A stretch of 46,426 nt of DNA from Tolypothrix sp. FACHB-123 (GTDB taxonomy: Bacteria > Cyanobacteriota > Cyanobacteriia > Cyanobacteriales > Nostocaceae). The DNA lies in contig NZ_JACJRE010000058.1 in assembly GCF_014697075.1 (NCBI RefSeq), positions 1 through 46,426 of the forward strand, read 5' to 3'. A program made the translations under genes and the position numbers. Positions 1 to 8,677 of the stretch are shown here, one piece after another; position 1 is the stretch's first letter; every line of letters starts with the position of its first letter. The notes beneath the pieces were generated by a model. It was given only the letters and a program-made list of their open reading frames with translations. It did no database searches and was not told the origin of the DNA.

Positions 1-87
1 ATGTCAATACATATAAGGCTTTTGGCAAAATAAAGATGCTTTTTTTGTGTTTATATGAGTGCTATAACTAATAATTTGGCATAATAG

Positions 88-348
88 CTACTGAAGAACC
101 ACAGTTTTTAAGTCAGCGTTTCCATAAGATAACCAATATCTTTTCGTATCTCTTGTATTACCATCTATCAGTACTATTGGGAGAGTCCCTTTCAAATAAA
201 CTTTTTGATTTTTAAGTTCAATAATTAATTTACTTTTTCTTCCAGTATTTAACCGTTTATTAGCATCATTAATGGCAGCATCAATTGATACTAATATATT
301 AGCCAGAGTATTTCTGATTTCAGTGCCTACATAACGACGGTCAACCAT
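88..348 (-). CDS. Small hypothetical protein
   Basis: Open frame of 86 residues that I do not recognise. It is moderately basic with no signal peptide, membrane segment or cysteine pair, and it carries a run of alternating charged and aliphatic residues (about residues 38-62) that could be beta strands. The ATG is preceded only by a weak GAAG. An 8-bp inverted repeat (372-379 with 391-398) lies about 25 bp upstream and could be a regulatory hairpin. Codon use is ordinary for the window. It may be a genuine small gene or a remnant of a larger one. Confidence 0.45.
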   Translation of the reverse strand: MVDRRYVGTEIRNTLANILVSIDAAINDANKRLNTGRKSKLIIELKNQKVYLKGTLPIVLIDGNTRDTKRYWLSYGNADLKTVVLQ

Positions 349-731
349 AGCGCTTCATCAATTGCTTCATCAATCTTGAATCCCGATCGCTCAAGATTCT
401 TCTAGGTAAGCTTTATTTTTGTTAAAAATGATAATACAACAGAGTAATCCTCTGTTATCTAAAAACTAGAAAATACTCAGCAACAGTGCTGATGATAGGT
501 AGCGTTAAAAAACTTAACTTCAACAAAATGTTCATCAATGGGTGATGAGCATCTTTTAACCTCAATAAAAATATATCTTTAGGTATAAGTATTAATGTGG
601 GCATCAATACGTCTATATCTTCAGGAGGATGATATTATTTATGCTTTGGAGTCTGTTAAGATCGCCTAACCGAAAATTATAGTTAGAATCTTACTTTCAG
701 ACTCCTAAAGAATAGAGGAGTGAAAGTATTT
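349..731. other. Intergenic region with several short dyads
   Basis: No gene is seen. Three dyads are visible: 372-379/391-398, a CATCA/TGATG pair near 535-547, and a 9-bp imperfect dyad 589-597/602-610 (one mismatch) about 120 bp before the lipoprotein gene. Any of these could be an operator. No clear -35/-10 pair was identified. Confidence 0.4.
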
Positions 732-2060
732 ATGCACAGAATTCGTACTGCTTTAGCCCTGAGTGTGGCTACCCTAGCAACAGGCGTATTTTTAGGGGCT
801 TGTAGTGAGACGGCGACAAACCCTAATAACACAGGTAGCACGGGAACTTCCGCCAGCCCAGCAGGTAACTCAACTACCGCACCAAGTAGCGCTAAGGGAT
901 TGAAAATAGGTTCCCTGTTACCAACAACTGGTGACCTAGCTTCTATCGGTCAGCAAATGGTGGGTTCAGTTCCCTTATTAGTGGAAACAGTTAATGCTTG
1001 TGGAGGAGTTAATGGTGAACCTGTCACCTTAGTTCCAGTAGACGATCAAACTGATCCGAAAGCTGGTGCTGCGGGTATGACTAAACTGGCGACTTTAGAT
1101 AAGGTGGCTGGTGTGGTGGGTTCTTTTGCTAGTAGCGTTTCTACTGCGGCTATCTCCGTAGCTACACCGAATAAAGTGATGCTGGTTTCTCCTGGTAGTA
1201 CCAGCCCTGTATTTACTGAAAAAGCTAAAAAAGGTGACTTTCAAGGCTTTTGGGCGCGGACTGCTCCCCCAGATACCTACCAAGCACTAGCTTTAGCTCA
1301 ACTTGCTAAGAAAAAAGGATTTAAGCGTGTTTCCACTGTAGTGATTAACAATGACTACGGTGTTGGTTTTGAAAAAGCATTTGTCGAAACTTTTGAAAAA
1401 TTGGGTGGAACGATAGTTAATAAAGATAAGCCAGTTCGCTATGACCCGAAAGCCCAGACATTTGATACCGAAGCTGGTGCGGCTTTTGCGGGGAAACCAG
1501 ATGCTGTATTGGCGGTACTTTATGCGGAGACTGGTAGTCTGTTCCTCAAAGCTGCTTATCAGCAAGGCTTGACTAAAGGCGTGCAAATTCTCCTCACAGA
1601 TGGAGTAAAAGCACCTACTTTCCCTGAGCAAGTAGGTAAAGGTAGTGACGGTAAATATATTTTAGCTGGCGCGATCGGTACAGTACCCGGTTCTGATGGC
1701 AAAGCCTTAGAAAGTTTTAACAAGCTGTGGAAAGAAAAAAAAGGTGGTACTCCTGGAGAATATGCACCTCAAGCTTGGGACGCAGCTGCACTTTTAGCTT
1801 TAGCTGCGCAAGCTGCTAAGGAAAATACAGGTGTGGGTATAGCTGGAAAAATCCGAGAAGTTTCTGCTGCGCCTGGAACAGAAGTTACTGATGTCTGTGA
1901 GGGGTTAAAATTACTGAAAGAAGGCAAAGATATTAACTACCAAGGAGCCAGTGGTAACGTAGATGTTGACGCTAATGGTGATGTGGTTGGTGTCTACGAT
2001 GTCTGGACTGTTGGCGATGATGGACAAATTAAGGTGATTGACAAGGTTAGCCCGAAATAG
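732..2060 (+). CDS. ABC transporter substrate-binding lipoprotein, branched-chain amino-acid type
   Basis: Periplasmic binding protein of the leucine/isoleucine/valine-binding family (type 1 periplasmic fold), 442 residues. The first 24 residues form a lipoprotein signal with lipobox LGAC (Cys24), followed by a Ser/Thr/Gly/Asn-rich tether to about residue 60, then KIGSLLPTTGDLASIGQQM, the usual start of the first lobe. The frame opens at a GTG at 720, but that GTG overlaps the GAGGAG ribosome site (715-720), so the ATG at 732 is preferred. No permease or ATPase gene lies nearby, so partners must be elsewhere or it acts as a sensor. In Nostoc such proteins include NatB-type amino-acid binders. 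The ligand cannot be told from sequence. Confidence 0.88.
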   Translation: MHRIRTALALSVATLATGVFLGACSETATNPNNTGSTGTSASPAGNSTTAPSSAKGLKIGSLLPTTGDLASIGQQMVGSVPLLVETVNACGGVNGEPVTLVPVDDQTDPKAGAAGMTKLATLDKVAGVVGSFASSVSTAAISVATPNKVMLVSPGSTSPVFTEKAKKGDFQGFWARTAPPDTYQALALAQLAKKKGFKRVSTVVINNDYGVGFEKAFVETFEKLGGTIVNKDKPVRYDPKAQTFDTEAGAAFAGKPDAVLAVLYAETGSLFLKAAYQQGLTKGVQILLTDGVKAPTFPEQVGKGSDGKYILAGAIGTVPGSDGKALESFNKLWKEKKGGTPGEYAPQAWDAAALLALAAQAAKENTGVGIAGKIREVSAAPGTEVTDVCEGLKLLKEGKDINYQGASGNVDVDANGDVVGVYDVWTVGDDGQIKVIDKVSPK

Positions 2061-2088
2061 GGGCTAGGAGCTAGGGGCTAGGGACTAG
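2061..2088. repeat. Heptanucleotide tandem repeat, four GGGCTAG-like units
   Basis: Four 7-bp units (gggctag, gagctag, gggctag, ggactag) begin directly after the TAG stop of the lipoprotein gene. The reverse-complement unit recurs at 26641-26668. Confidence 0.8.
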
Positions 2089-2117
2089 TAGTTAAGTCTT
2101 TATTGATCAAAATTAGG

Positions 2118-2145
2118 AAACGCACCAATAGTGGTGCGTTTTCTT
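2118..2145 (+). terminator. Rho-independent terminator of the binding-protein gene
   Basis: Stem aaacgcacca / tggtgcgttt with a 4-nt loop (2128-2131), then TTTTCTT. It lies 58 bp after the stop of the lipoprotein gene, and its shape is strong for the plus strand. Confidence 0.85.
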
Positions 2146-2251
2146 GATTTATTGAGTTTTTGGGGAGATAATCAGGGAAAAAACCACAATATACCATGAA
2201 AATCTTTCCCTAATCTCTATTTCCTAGTCCCTAACCCCTATTTTCTGAGAT

Positions 2252-3088
2252 TTAGAAACCGCTGAAGTTATAACCAACTCCTACCATCAAACCGATATCG
2301 GTATTTTCAAAAAAGCCAGCGTTGACAGCAACAGTACCGGTAAATTGGGAAGTTAGGGGTACATCAATCCCACCGGATAATAAAAAGGCTGCTTCAGAAT
2401 TATCGCCGGTTTTAATGGCTGCACCAACTCCGACGTATGGCGCAATGGGTAAGGGTTCGCTAAATGGGTCGGCTACTTGCTGAAAGGTAAAATCATAGGT
2501 GAGAGGAAGTACAATTGTGGTGTTATCTCCTAATATGGCAGCTGGTCTGAATGAGATAGCATTTGTTAGACCAATTTTGCTGATAACTGCAAAGTTACCG
2601 TCACCTAAGGCTGAGTCGCTACCACTTAAACCGATGTTACCAGCAAGGCCAATGTAGCTTCTACCACCACGAGTAGGTCTACCGGGATCGATATCTGCTT
2701 GCGCTACTGTTGTATTAGCTGGTTGAGAAGTAGATTCTTTGGGTGTGGATTCTGGGCTTTGGGGTGCAAATGCAGCTGCTGTAGTTTCTACTGTACCGGG
2801 AACGGGAGTAAATATCCGGCTAGCAGTTTTGATTGTTGCAATGTTAGGTAACTTTTCTTTAACTAAGAAAGTTGTAGGTTCATTAGGTAGTTGTTGGTTT
2901 GTCGCTTCTGTTGCAATTACTGGGTTGGGAAACTCAGTTGTGGAAGTTTGACTTAGCTGTGGATTACCTAGATTATCTATAGTATCTGCTGTTTGGGCTA
3001 CAGTAGGTAGGCCAGTAGTACCTAAAATGGCGATCGCAGTTAAATTGGATAGCCAAAAACTCGTTTTACGAACAAAAATATGATTCAC
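2252..3088 (-). CDS. Outer-membrane beta-barrel (porin-like) protein
   Basis: Exported protein of about 278 residues. An N-terminal hydrophobic signal is followed by a likely cleavage site after TVA. A low-complexity Thr/Pro/Glu/Gln-rich region runs to about residue 135. The C-terminal half (from GRSYIGLAGNIGLSG) has alternating hydrophobic residues, many Gly/Asn turns and a terminal Phe (GYNFSGF), typical of small outer-membrane barrels. The frame extends to a GTG at 3094, but AAGGAG overlaps it. The GTG at 3088 has 5-nt spacing and is preferred. A role in surface structure or small-solute passage is inferred. The family has no assigned substrate that I can see. Confidence 0.7.
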   Translation of the reverse strand: MNHIFVRKTSFWLSNLTAIAILGTTGLPTVAQTADTIDNLGNPQLSQTSTTEFPNPVIATEATNQQLPNEPTTFLVKEKLPNIATIKTASRIFTPVPGTVETTAAAFAPQSPESTPKESTSQPANTTVAQADIDPGRPTRGGRSYIGLAGNIGLSGSDSALGDGNFAVISKIGLTNAISFRPAAILGDNTTIVLPLTYDFTFQQVADPFSEPLPIAPYVGVGAAIKTGDNSEAAFLLSGGIDVPLTSQFTGTVAVNAGFFENTDIGLMVGVGYNFSGF

Positions 3089-3388
3089 ATTCACTCCTTA
3101 CACAATATTGCCACACATAAAATGTCTGTTTTTTTATGTTGATTCAAGGAATCTTGACAACATGTAACCATTTAACACGAAAAGTTTAACTATTACATCC
3201 TGTATTTGACGGAATTACTGAGGTGGTCATTGCTCAATGGTTAATGGTCATTTGTTTTAGTCATTGGTTACTTGTTGGCGATCGCCTTTTTTTTCCCTTT
3301 TATACCACGGTGTCAATCAACTTACTATTCCAAATGACGCAAAAGCTGTGAATATCAGTCTGTTGACTGTTGACTGTTGACTTTAGTC
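3089..3388. other. Intergenic region upstream of the barrel protein
   Basis: AT-rich 300-bp stretch holding the minus-strand promoter of the barrel protein and the 3' flank of the serine hydrolase. It contains degenerate ATGGTTA/ATGGTCA copies near 3236-3270 and a clean 7-bp repeat at 3361-3381. No coding potential was seen. Confidence 0.5.
3361..3381. repeat. Heptanucleotide tandem repeat, three TGTTGAC units
   Basis: Three perfect TGTTGAC units just downstream of the serine hydrolase stop (minus strand). The same unit occurs four times at 10331-10358. Confidence 0.85.
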
Positions 3389-4345
3389 CTAGCCTCTATT
3401 CTCTATTGATAAACTGCTGACGGCTTCACTAATTAGCCTGGAGACAAAAGGTAAAATCTCCCGGTTTTTGGCGTTGGCTTTACCTTCTGTGAACAATACT
3501 AAAAGGTAGGGATGGCGATCGCGGATTTCAATGTATGCTGCGTCATGGCGTACCTGATTTGTCCATCCGGCTTTTGACCAAATTTGCCCGTCTTGGGGAA
3601 GTCCACCGCCAATAAAGCCTGTTACTTGGTCTTCTTCTAGATCTGTGGCTAAATCTTCGCTTTTGAGACTGCGTTGAAGTAAGCCCATCATCGCTTGCGA
3701 TCGCGTGCTGGAAACGGCAACGCCCCCGACTATACTATGTAACAACCGCGCGATCGCATTTGTGGTCAGCATATTGCGATTTTCCAGCATTTCTCCATAA
3801 AATGCCCGTTCTCTTCCATAAGGGCCATCACCCCAGGTTTTTTGACAGACGTTAATTGTCTGCATTTCTTCCCAGCCTAAAGACTGATAATAGCGGTTGA
3901 CAAAATTGCGCTGGGATTTCCAAGTTTCAAAGGGGCCGGTCGGTAATTCTGGGCCAGATGTAGTACCAGTTAACACATCAACTACTAAGCTGGTAGCATC
4001 GTTACTTGAATCCACAATCATATCCCGCATGGCTCTTTCCAATTCTTTGGAAGGTTGCACCATACCTTTTTCTAACCATTCGTGAACGGCTACTAAATAA
4101 AATAATTTCACCACGCTTGCTGGGTAAATTCGCTCGACTCCCCGGTAAGTAAAACCACGTACTATATGGTTCCAAAAGGCATCGGGTGTTAATGCTCCAC
4201 CAGTATTTACTAGTACAGGTGGATCGTAGACAATCCAAGTCAGAGCAATTTGATTTCGGGCTAATGTGGGAAATTCAGCCCAAGTCGCTTCTAATATACT
4301 TGACCCAAGATTTTCAAGTTGTTCGTCTTTGCGGAAAAAAATCAT
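3389..4345 (-). CDS. Serine hydrolase, class A beta-lactamase / DD-peptidase fold
   Basis: Protein of 318 residues with the three active-site motifs of the penicillin-recognising fold: SVVK (Ser77, Lys80), SSN (Ser113, Asn115) and KAG (Lys258-Gly260, in place of KTG). This places it in the Beta-lactamase2 family, whose members act on beta-lactams or on peptidoglycan-like amides and esters. No signal peptide is evident at the N-terminus (MIFFRKDEQL), which is odd for a wall enzyme and argues for a cytoplasmic substrate or a missed start. The gene diverges from an NlpC/P60 peptidase gene with only 22 bp between start codons, so wall or muropeptide metabolism is a reasonable inference. True beta-lactamase activity is not shown. 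Confidence 0.82.
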   Translation of the reverse strand: MIFFRKDEQLENLGSSILEATWAEFPTLARNQIALTWIVYDPPVLVNTGGALTPDAFWNHIVRGFTYRGVERIYPASVVKLFYLVAVHEWLEKGMVQPSKELERAMRDMIVDSSNDATSLVVDVLTGTTSGPELPTGPFETWKSQRNFVNRYYQSLGWEEMQTINVCQKTWGDGPYGRERAFYGEMLENRNMLTTNAIARLLHSIVGGVAVSSTRSQAMMGLLQRSLKSEDLATDLEEDQVTGFIGGGLPQDGQIWSKAGWTNQVRHDAAYIEIRDRHPYLLVLFTEGKANAKNREILPFVSRLISEAVSSLSIENRG

Positions 4346-4367
4346 TGTTAGCTAATAACCCTGCAGA

Positions 4368-5075
4368 ATGGTATCTAATTTAGAATCTTCAATCCAAAAT
4401 CTCACATCGGCTGAGTACAATTGTCTGGCTGACCTCAATTTATATGATTCACCTGAATGTAGTCGCCTAGCAACTCAAGCTGCGGCTGGGCGACATCTGT
4501 GGGTAAGTGATAATTTTCAGGATGCATCTGTGGAAGTGTATTTGTGTGAAGATGATTACCCAGGGTGGGTATCTCTGAGTGATGTTGGTTTATTACAAAA
4601 AGCTACTTTACCTTATCGGGCAAGCAGATTGTCGGAAGCGGATATTAAAAAACTCTTACCGGGTGCGATCGCTTTTACTCACCAAGCAATGCAACAATCA
4701 AATTATTACCTTTGGGGTGGTACGGTGGGGCCGAATTACGATTGTTCGGGATTAATGCAAGCGGCTTTTGTTTCTGTGGGTATCTGGTTACCGCGAGATG
4801 CTTATCAACAGGAAGCTTTTACCCAAGCAATTGCGATGGCTGAATTAGAACCGGGGGATTTAATATTCTTTGGGACTCCCGCAAAAGCAACCCATGTGGG
4901 ACTTTATTTGGGGGATGGTTGCTACATTCATAGTTCAGGAAAAGATAAGGGACGCAATGGAATTGGAATTGATCGACTAACGGAAACAGGAGATGAGGTT
5001 AGTCGGTCATATTATCAGCAGCTGCGCGGTGCTGGCAGAGTTGTGAAGAGTTATGAACCACAGGGGCGCAAATAA
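4368..5075 (+). CDS. NlpC/P60 cysteine endopeptidase with N-terminal SH3-like domains
   Basis: Probable gamma-D-glutamyl-L-diamino-acid endopeptidase acting on peptidoglycan stem peptides, 235 residues. The N-terminal part (about residues 5-95, including GRHLWVSDN) looks like the bacterial SH3 region of the cyanobacterial wall peptidases characterised from Anabaena and Nostoc. The C-terminal NlpC/P60 domain shows Cys126 in YDCSG, His176 in ATHVGLYLGDG and a third polar residue, His188, in YIHSSGKD. No signal peptide is seen, as in the known cyanobacterial relatives, which suggests recycling of imported muropeptides. It is followed 2 bp later by a glycosyltransferase gene, so the two are probably co-transcribed. 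Confidence 0.92.
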   Translation: MVSNLESSIQNLTSAEYNCLADLNLYDSPECSRLATQAAAGRHLWVSDNFQDASVEVYLCEDDYPGWVSLSDVGLLQKATLPYRASRLSEADIKKLLPGAIAFTHQAMQQSNYYLWGGTVGPNYDCSGLMQAAFVSVGIWLPRDAYQQEAFTQAIAMAELEPGDLIFFGTPAKATHVGLYLGDGCYIHSSGKDKGRNGIGIDRLTETGDEVSRSYYQQLRGAGRVVKSYEPQGRK

Positions 5076-5077
5076 AT

Positions 5078-6091
5078 ATGAGTAGTGGGTTGGTTTCTGC
5101 AAGGACAGGTGAGGAAAATGGGGCGATTTTGGGAATTGTCCCTGATGTTTCCGTGGTGGTGCCTGTCCGCGATGAAGTCGAAAGTTTGCCATTATTATTA
5201 GAAGCGATCGCTTCTTGTTTGAATGCCAATCAGTTGACTTATGAAATCATCTGTGTCGATGATGGTTCTACCGATGGTTCTGCGCAATGGCTCAAGGAAC
5301 AAGCCCAAATTCGCCATGATTTAAAAGCAGTAATTTTGCGGCGCAACTACGGTCAAACTGCGGCGATGGCTGCGGGATTTAATTATGCTTTGGGTAAGAT
5401 TATTGTGACTTTAGATGCGGATTTGCAAAACGATCCGGCGGATATACCCATATTATTAGCCAAGCTAGAAGAAGATTACGATTTGGTCAGCGGTTGGCGA
5501 CATAAACGCCAAGATGCAGCTTTATCTCGCTTACTTCCTTCCAAAATTGCCAATTGGCTAATTGGTACGATCACGGGAGTCAAATTACATGATTATGGTT
5601 GTTCTCTCAAGGCTTATCGTGCTGAAGTCTTAGCCGATATGAACCTTTATGGCGAACTACATCGCTTTTTACCCGCTTTAGCTTACATTGAAGGGGCGAG
5701 AATTACCGAAATCCCTGTACGCCACCATCCCCGGCGTTTTGGTCAAAGCAAATATGGCTTATCGCGGACTTTCCGGGTGATGATGGATTTATTAACAATT
5801 TCTTTTATGAAGAAGTTCCTAACTAAACCTATGCATGTTTTTGGTTTGTTAGGCTTAATTTCAATGATTTTAGGGACAATTATTGGGATTTACTTAACAT
5901 TTCTCAAATTAGCTTGGGGGCAAATGATTGGTAATCGCCCATTACTAATTTTAGCGGTGCTGTTATTAGTAACAGGGGTGCAATTATTTTGTTTTGGTCT
6001 GTTAGCAGAACTATTAATGCGTACTTATCATGAATCTCAAGGTAGACCGATTTATCGAGTGCGAGAAGTGGTAGCAAAAAATATTAAGTAA
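5078..6091 (+). CDS. Family 2 glycosyltransferase, GtrB/DPM1-like, with C-terminal membrane segments
   Basis: Polyprenyl-phosphate glycosyltransferase type protein of 337 residues. The GT-A domain starts at VSVVVPVRDEVESL, with the nucleotide-binding DDGSTDGS and the metal motif DADLQND. Two hydrophobic segments follow at about residues 250-275 and 288-315, the layout of GtrB/ArnC-like enzymes that load a sugar onto a polyprenyl phosphate at the cytoplasmic face. Its ATG lies 2 bp after the NlpC/P60 stop, implying one transcript. The donor sugar and final acceptor are unknown. A role in envelope glycan or glycolipid synthesis is inferred. Confidence 0.9.
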   Translation: MSSGLVSARTGEENGAILGIVPDVSVVVPVRDEVESLPLLLEAIASCLNANQLTYEIICVDDGSTDGSAQWLKEQAQIRHDLKAVILRRNYGQTAAMAAGFNYALGKIIVTLDADLQNDPADIPILLAKLEEDYDLVSGWRHKRQDAALSRLLPSKIANWLIGTITGVKLHDYGCSLKAYRAEVLADMNLYGELHRFLPALAYIEGARITEIPVRHHPRRFGQSKYGLSRTFRVMMDLLTISFMKKFLTKPMHVFGLLGLISMILGTIIGIYLTFLKLAWGQMIGNRPLLILAVLLLVTGVQLFCFGLLAELLMRTYHESQGRPIYRVREVVAKNIK

Positions 6092-6137
6092 CGTAACAAT
6101 AAAAGGGAAACACACTTAGTATTTAACTGCATCTACC

Positions 6138-7370
6138 TTGAAAGCCTTCCTAGATTTTGATATTTATGTGCGCCAAAGCCTGCTGATTTTGTTTTTAGCA
6201 GGTTTATTATTCTGGTCTAGCATAGCTTCCTTGTTACCTACCTTACCTCTGTATATTGCGAATGTAGGTGCAAGTAAGCAACAAATCGGCCTTGTCATGG
6301 GTAGTTTTGCGATTGGCTTATTACTATTTCGCCCCATGTTAGGAAAATTAGCCGATGGCGGTGGTCGGAAAATTCCTTTATTTATTGGCGTGATTGTAGC
6401 GGCGATCGCACCTTTTGGCTATTTATTCTTTCAATCAATTCCCATGCTGGGTTTCGTTCGCGCTGTACATGGTGTGGCTGTGGCGGCTTTTACTACAGGT
6501 TACAGCGCCTTAGTGGCAGATTTAGCACCACCAGCCAAACGTGGTGAAATTGTCAGTTATATGACTTTGGCGACTCCCATCGGTTTAGCAATTGGCCCCG
6601 CTTTGGGCGGTTATTTACAAGCAGCAGCTGGGGATGCGCCTTTATTTCTCTTAGCAGCTGAATTAGCTTTTATTGCGCTATTGGGTATTGGCTTCATCAT
6701 TAATCCCCCAATTGAGCAACATCCATCAGCAAATAGTCAACAAAGTAATTTTTGGCAAATTGTCATCAGTCCCAGGGTGAGAATTCCTTCATTGGTGATG
6801 TTATTAGTTGGGTTGTCTCTAGGTACTGTTCACACCTTTATCGCTCTATTTATTCAAGAGACTGGCGTTAATTTTAACGCTGGGTTATTTTTCACCATCG
6901 CCGCCCTCTCTAGCTTTATTGTGAGGATTTTTTCTGGACGGGGAAGCGATCGCTTTGGTCGCGGTTTATTTATCACTTTTGGTATAATAGGCTACACATT
7001 GGCAACCTTGCTACTTTGGCAAGGTAACAGCCAAATTACTTTCATCTTCGCAGCCATAGCCGAAGGTGCTGGTGGGGGAACCTTAATCTCAATGGTGGTG
7101 ACACTGATGACAGATCGTTCCTTACCACAAGAACGGGGACGGATTTTTGCCATATGTATTGCCGGCTTGGATTTAGGAATTGCGATCGCTGCTCCTGTTT
7201 TGGGTTATGTGGCGGAACAAGTCGGTTATCGCCAGATGTTTGCTTACTGCACCGCTTTAAGCTTTCTCGCCCTGTTGGTTTTCCTCACCCAATCCAACAA
7301 AAACCTTTCCGATTCCCTGCGCTTTGCTTCAGGCAGAGGCAAAGATCACTATTATCTGAATAAATCCTGA
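6138..7370 (+). CDS. Major facilitator superfamily transporter
   Basis: Membrane transporter of 410 residues with about 12 hydrophobic segments. The loop between segments 2 and 3 carries the MFS signature as GKLADGGGRKIPLF, and the second half repeats it as SGRGSDRFGRG. The only possible start is a TTG at 6138, because an in-frame TAG lies at 6117-6119 and the first internal ATG would remove the first helix. No good ribosome site precedes it. It resembles YfcJ/arabinose-efflux type exporters, but substrate cannot be inferred. It follows the glycosyltransferase by 46 bp and ends before a strong hairpin terminator. Confidence 0.9.
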   Translation: MKAFLDFDIYVRQSLLILFLAGLLFWSSIASLLPTLPLYIANVGASKQQIGLVMGSFAIGLLLFRPMLGKLADGGGRKIPLFIGVIVAAIAPFGYLFFQSIPMLGFVRAVHGVAVAAFTTGYSALVADLAPPAKRGEIVSYMTLATPIGLAIGPALGGYLQAAAGDAPLFLLAAELAFIALLGIGFIINPPIEQHPSANSQQSNFWQIVISPRVRIPSLVMLLVGLSLGTVHTFIALFIQETGVNFNAGLFFTIAALSSFIVRIFSGRGSDRFGRGLFITFGIIGYTLATLLLWQGNSQITFIFAAIAEGAGGGTLISMVVTLMTDRSLPQERGRIFAICIAGLDLGIAIAAPVLGYVAEQVGYRQMFAYCTALSFLALLVFLTQSNKNLSDSLRFASGRGKDHYYLNKS

Positions 7371-7375
7371 TATAT

Positions 7376-7410
7376 AGAAAGAGGCGCAATCAATAATTGC
7401 GCCTCTTTAA
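7376..7410. terminator. Bidirectional hairpin terminator
   Basis: Perfect 10-bp stem gaggcgcaat / attgcgcctc (7381-7390 with 7396-7405), extended by AAA/TTT, with a 5-nt loop. T-runs suit both directions, so it can end the MFS transcript (plus) and the tRNA transcript (minus). Confidence 0.88.
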
Positions 7411-7419
7411 TTTATTGAA

Positions 7420-7493
7420 CGGGCGAGGAGGGATTCGAACCCCCGACACCGTGGTCCGTAGCCACGTGCTCTAGTCCACTGAGCTACACGCCC
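7420..7493 (-). tRNA. tRNA-Arg (anticodon ACG)
   Basis: On the minus strand a full cloverleaf can be drawn. The acceptor is GGGCGTG with CTCGCCC, the D stem is GCTC/GAGC, the anticodon stem is CGTGG/CCACG around loop CTACGGA (anticodon ACG), and the T arm is GGGGG TTCGAAT CCCTC. Acceptor pair 6-67 is T-T and does not pair. CCA is not encoded. The ACG anticodon is normally edited to ICG by TadA, reading CGU, CGC and CGA. Confidence 0.95.
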
Positions 7494-7531
7494 TCGCACA
7501 GGAACTTATATTAGCACTTTCTCTCAAAATT

Positions 7532-8038
7532 ATGCAAGACAATTTTTCAGCTAATTTTGCCAATCTCTCCCATCTCGATTCCCAAGGACAAGCACAAATG
7601 GTGGATGTGTCACAAAAAACACCTACCCTTCGCCAAGCTGTAGCCGCTGCGCAAGTGCGGATGTTACCGACAACTTTAGCCGCCATCCAAGCTGGAAATA
7701 CGCCCAAAGGCGATGTTTTAGGTACTGCGAGAATCGCCGGGATTATGGCAGCGAAACAGACAGCGAATTTAATTCCTATGTGTCACCCGCTACCCTTGCA
7801 GAAAGTTGAAGTTCAGATAATGGCCGATGAACAACTTCCCGGTTATCAAATTCAAGCCACCGTGAAAACCAAAGCCGAAACCGGGGTAGAAATGGAAGCC
7901 TTAACGGCAGTTTCCGTTGCGGCTTTAACTTTGTACGATATGGCAAAAGCTTTAGAAAAATCGATGCAAATAGAATCGATTCGCTTAATTAGCAAAACTG
8001 GCGGGAAATCTGGAGATTATTTCCCATCAGAAGCGTAA
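7532..8038 (+). CDS. moaC: Cyclic pyranopterin monophosphate synthase MoaC
   Basis: Molybdenum-cofactor enzyme that, after MoaA, forms cyclic pyranopterin monophosphate. The 168-residue length is normal. Family blocks are clear: [20 protein letters not shown] with PLPL following, and [19 protein letters not shown] then LTLYDMAKA, with the conserved Lys and Asp near the C-terminus (DMAKALEK). It starts 38 bp from the divergently transcribed tRNA-Arg, so its promoter must be compact or overlap that of the tRNA. No other moa gene is adjacent. It converges with a DUF2795 gene 1 bp after its stop. Confidence 0.95.
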   Translation: MQDNFSANFANLSHLDSQGQAQMVDVSQKTPTLRQAVAAAQVRMLPTTLAAIQAGNTPKGDVLGTARIAGIMAAKQTANLIPMCHPLPLQKVEVQIMADEQLPGYQIQATVKTKAETGVEMEALTAVSVAALTLYDMAKALEKSMQIESIRLISKTGGKSGDYFPSEA

Positions 8039-8039
8039 C

Positions 8040-8237
8040 CTACTCCAGCTCGCCTAAAGCTTCGCTGAGATCGGTGGGGCTTTCAAATTCTTCATCTTCG
8101 GGTAATTCCTCTAAGATGGATAGCACATCTTCATCAGCGCCTTGCTCTTGTGCATGTTGAATTAATTCTTCGGTGCTAGCAGGATAGTCCATACCTTTCA
8201 AGTATTTTTGCACAAAAATTGGGTTCGCCTTAGCCAT
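8040..8237 (-). CDS. DUF2795 domain small protein
   Basis: Acidic 65-residue protein matching the DUF2795 pattern as I know it: NPIFVQKYLKGMDYPASTEEL, a helical segment with AQEQGADEDVLSILEELP, and an acidic tail. The function is unknown. Small proteins of this kind are common in cyanobacteria and actinobacteria. The stop lies 1 bp from the moaC stop in convergent orientation, so the two transcripts must overlap at their 3' ends unless termination occurs inside the coding regions. Confidence 0.8.
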   Translation of the reverse strand: MAKANPIFVQKYLKGMDYPASTEELIQHAQEQGADEDVLSILEELPEDEEFESPTDLSEALGELE

Positions 8238-8677
8238 TCTTATCTACCGATAAAGTGCAATTCCATATTCACAATTGAATTTCGTAACTCCCTCTACCAA
8301 AATGAAGAATCATTTTTACATCATTAATATTTAAACTCAGCCAATTGGTTGATTTAGCGGATTTATTGGCTAGCTTTTTAATTGCAGTACAGTGCCACTA
8401 TATAAACATATTTCTAAAAAGTAGGCTATATCCTGCTTAAATCTCACATGAATGTTAAAAATTAGTATAAATTGATAATTATTAGATTAAACGATATGAA
8501 TTAAAGCTGTATAAAAATGTAGAAGATTTTAGTTATATTTGGCGTGTAAAAATATTAAATTAAAGTTAAACCATCTAGTAAAAGGTTATAATCTTTGACT
8601 AAAATGGAAAGAAGAGAATTTAAAATAAGAAAATATTTATTAGACAAAGTTAATAATAGGAAATTGAGATAAAAGCC
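8238..8677. other. AT-rich intergenic region, divergent promoters
   Basis: 440 bp with no plausible gene. It is very AT-rich (notably 8440-8670) and must hold the promoters of the DUF2795 gene (minus) and the GAF-protein gene (plus). No repeat array or convincing regulator site was found. Confidence 0.5.

Noticed and set aside
3389-4345. Active beta-lactamase
   Set aside because: The fold motifs are present, but there is no signal peptide and a KAG in place of KTG, so resistance activity cannot be claimed.
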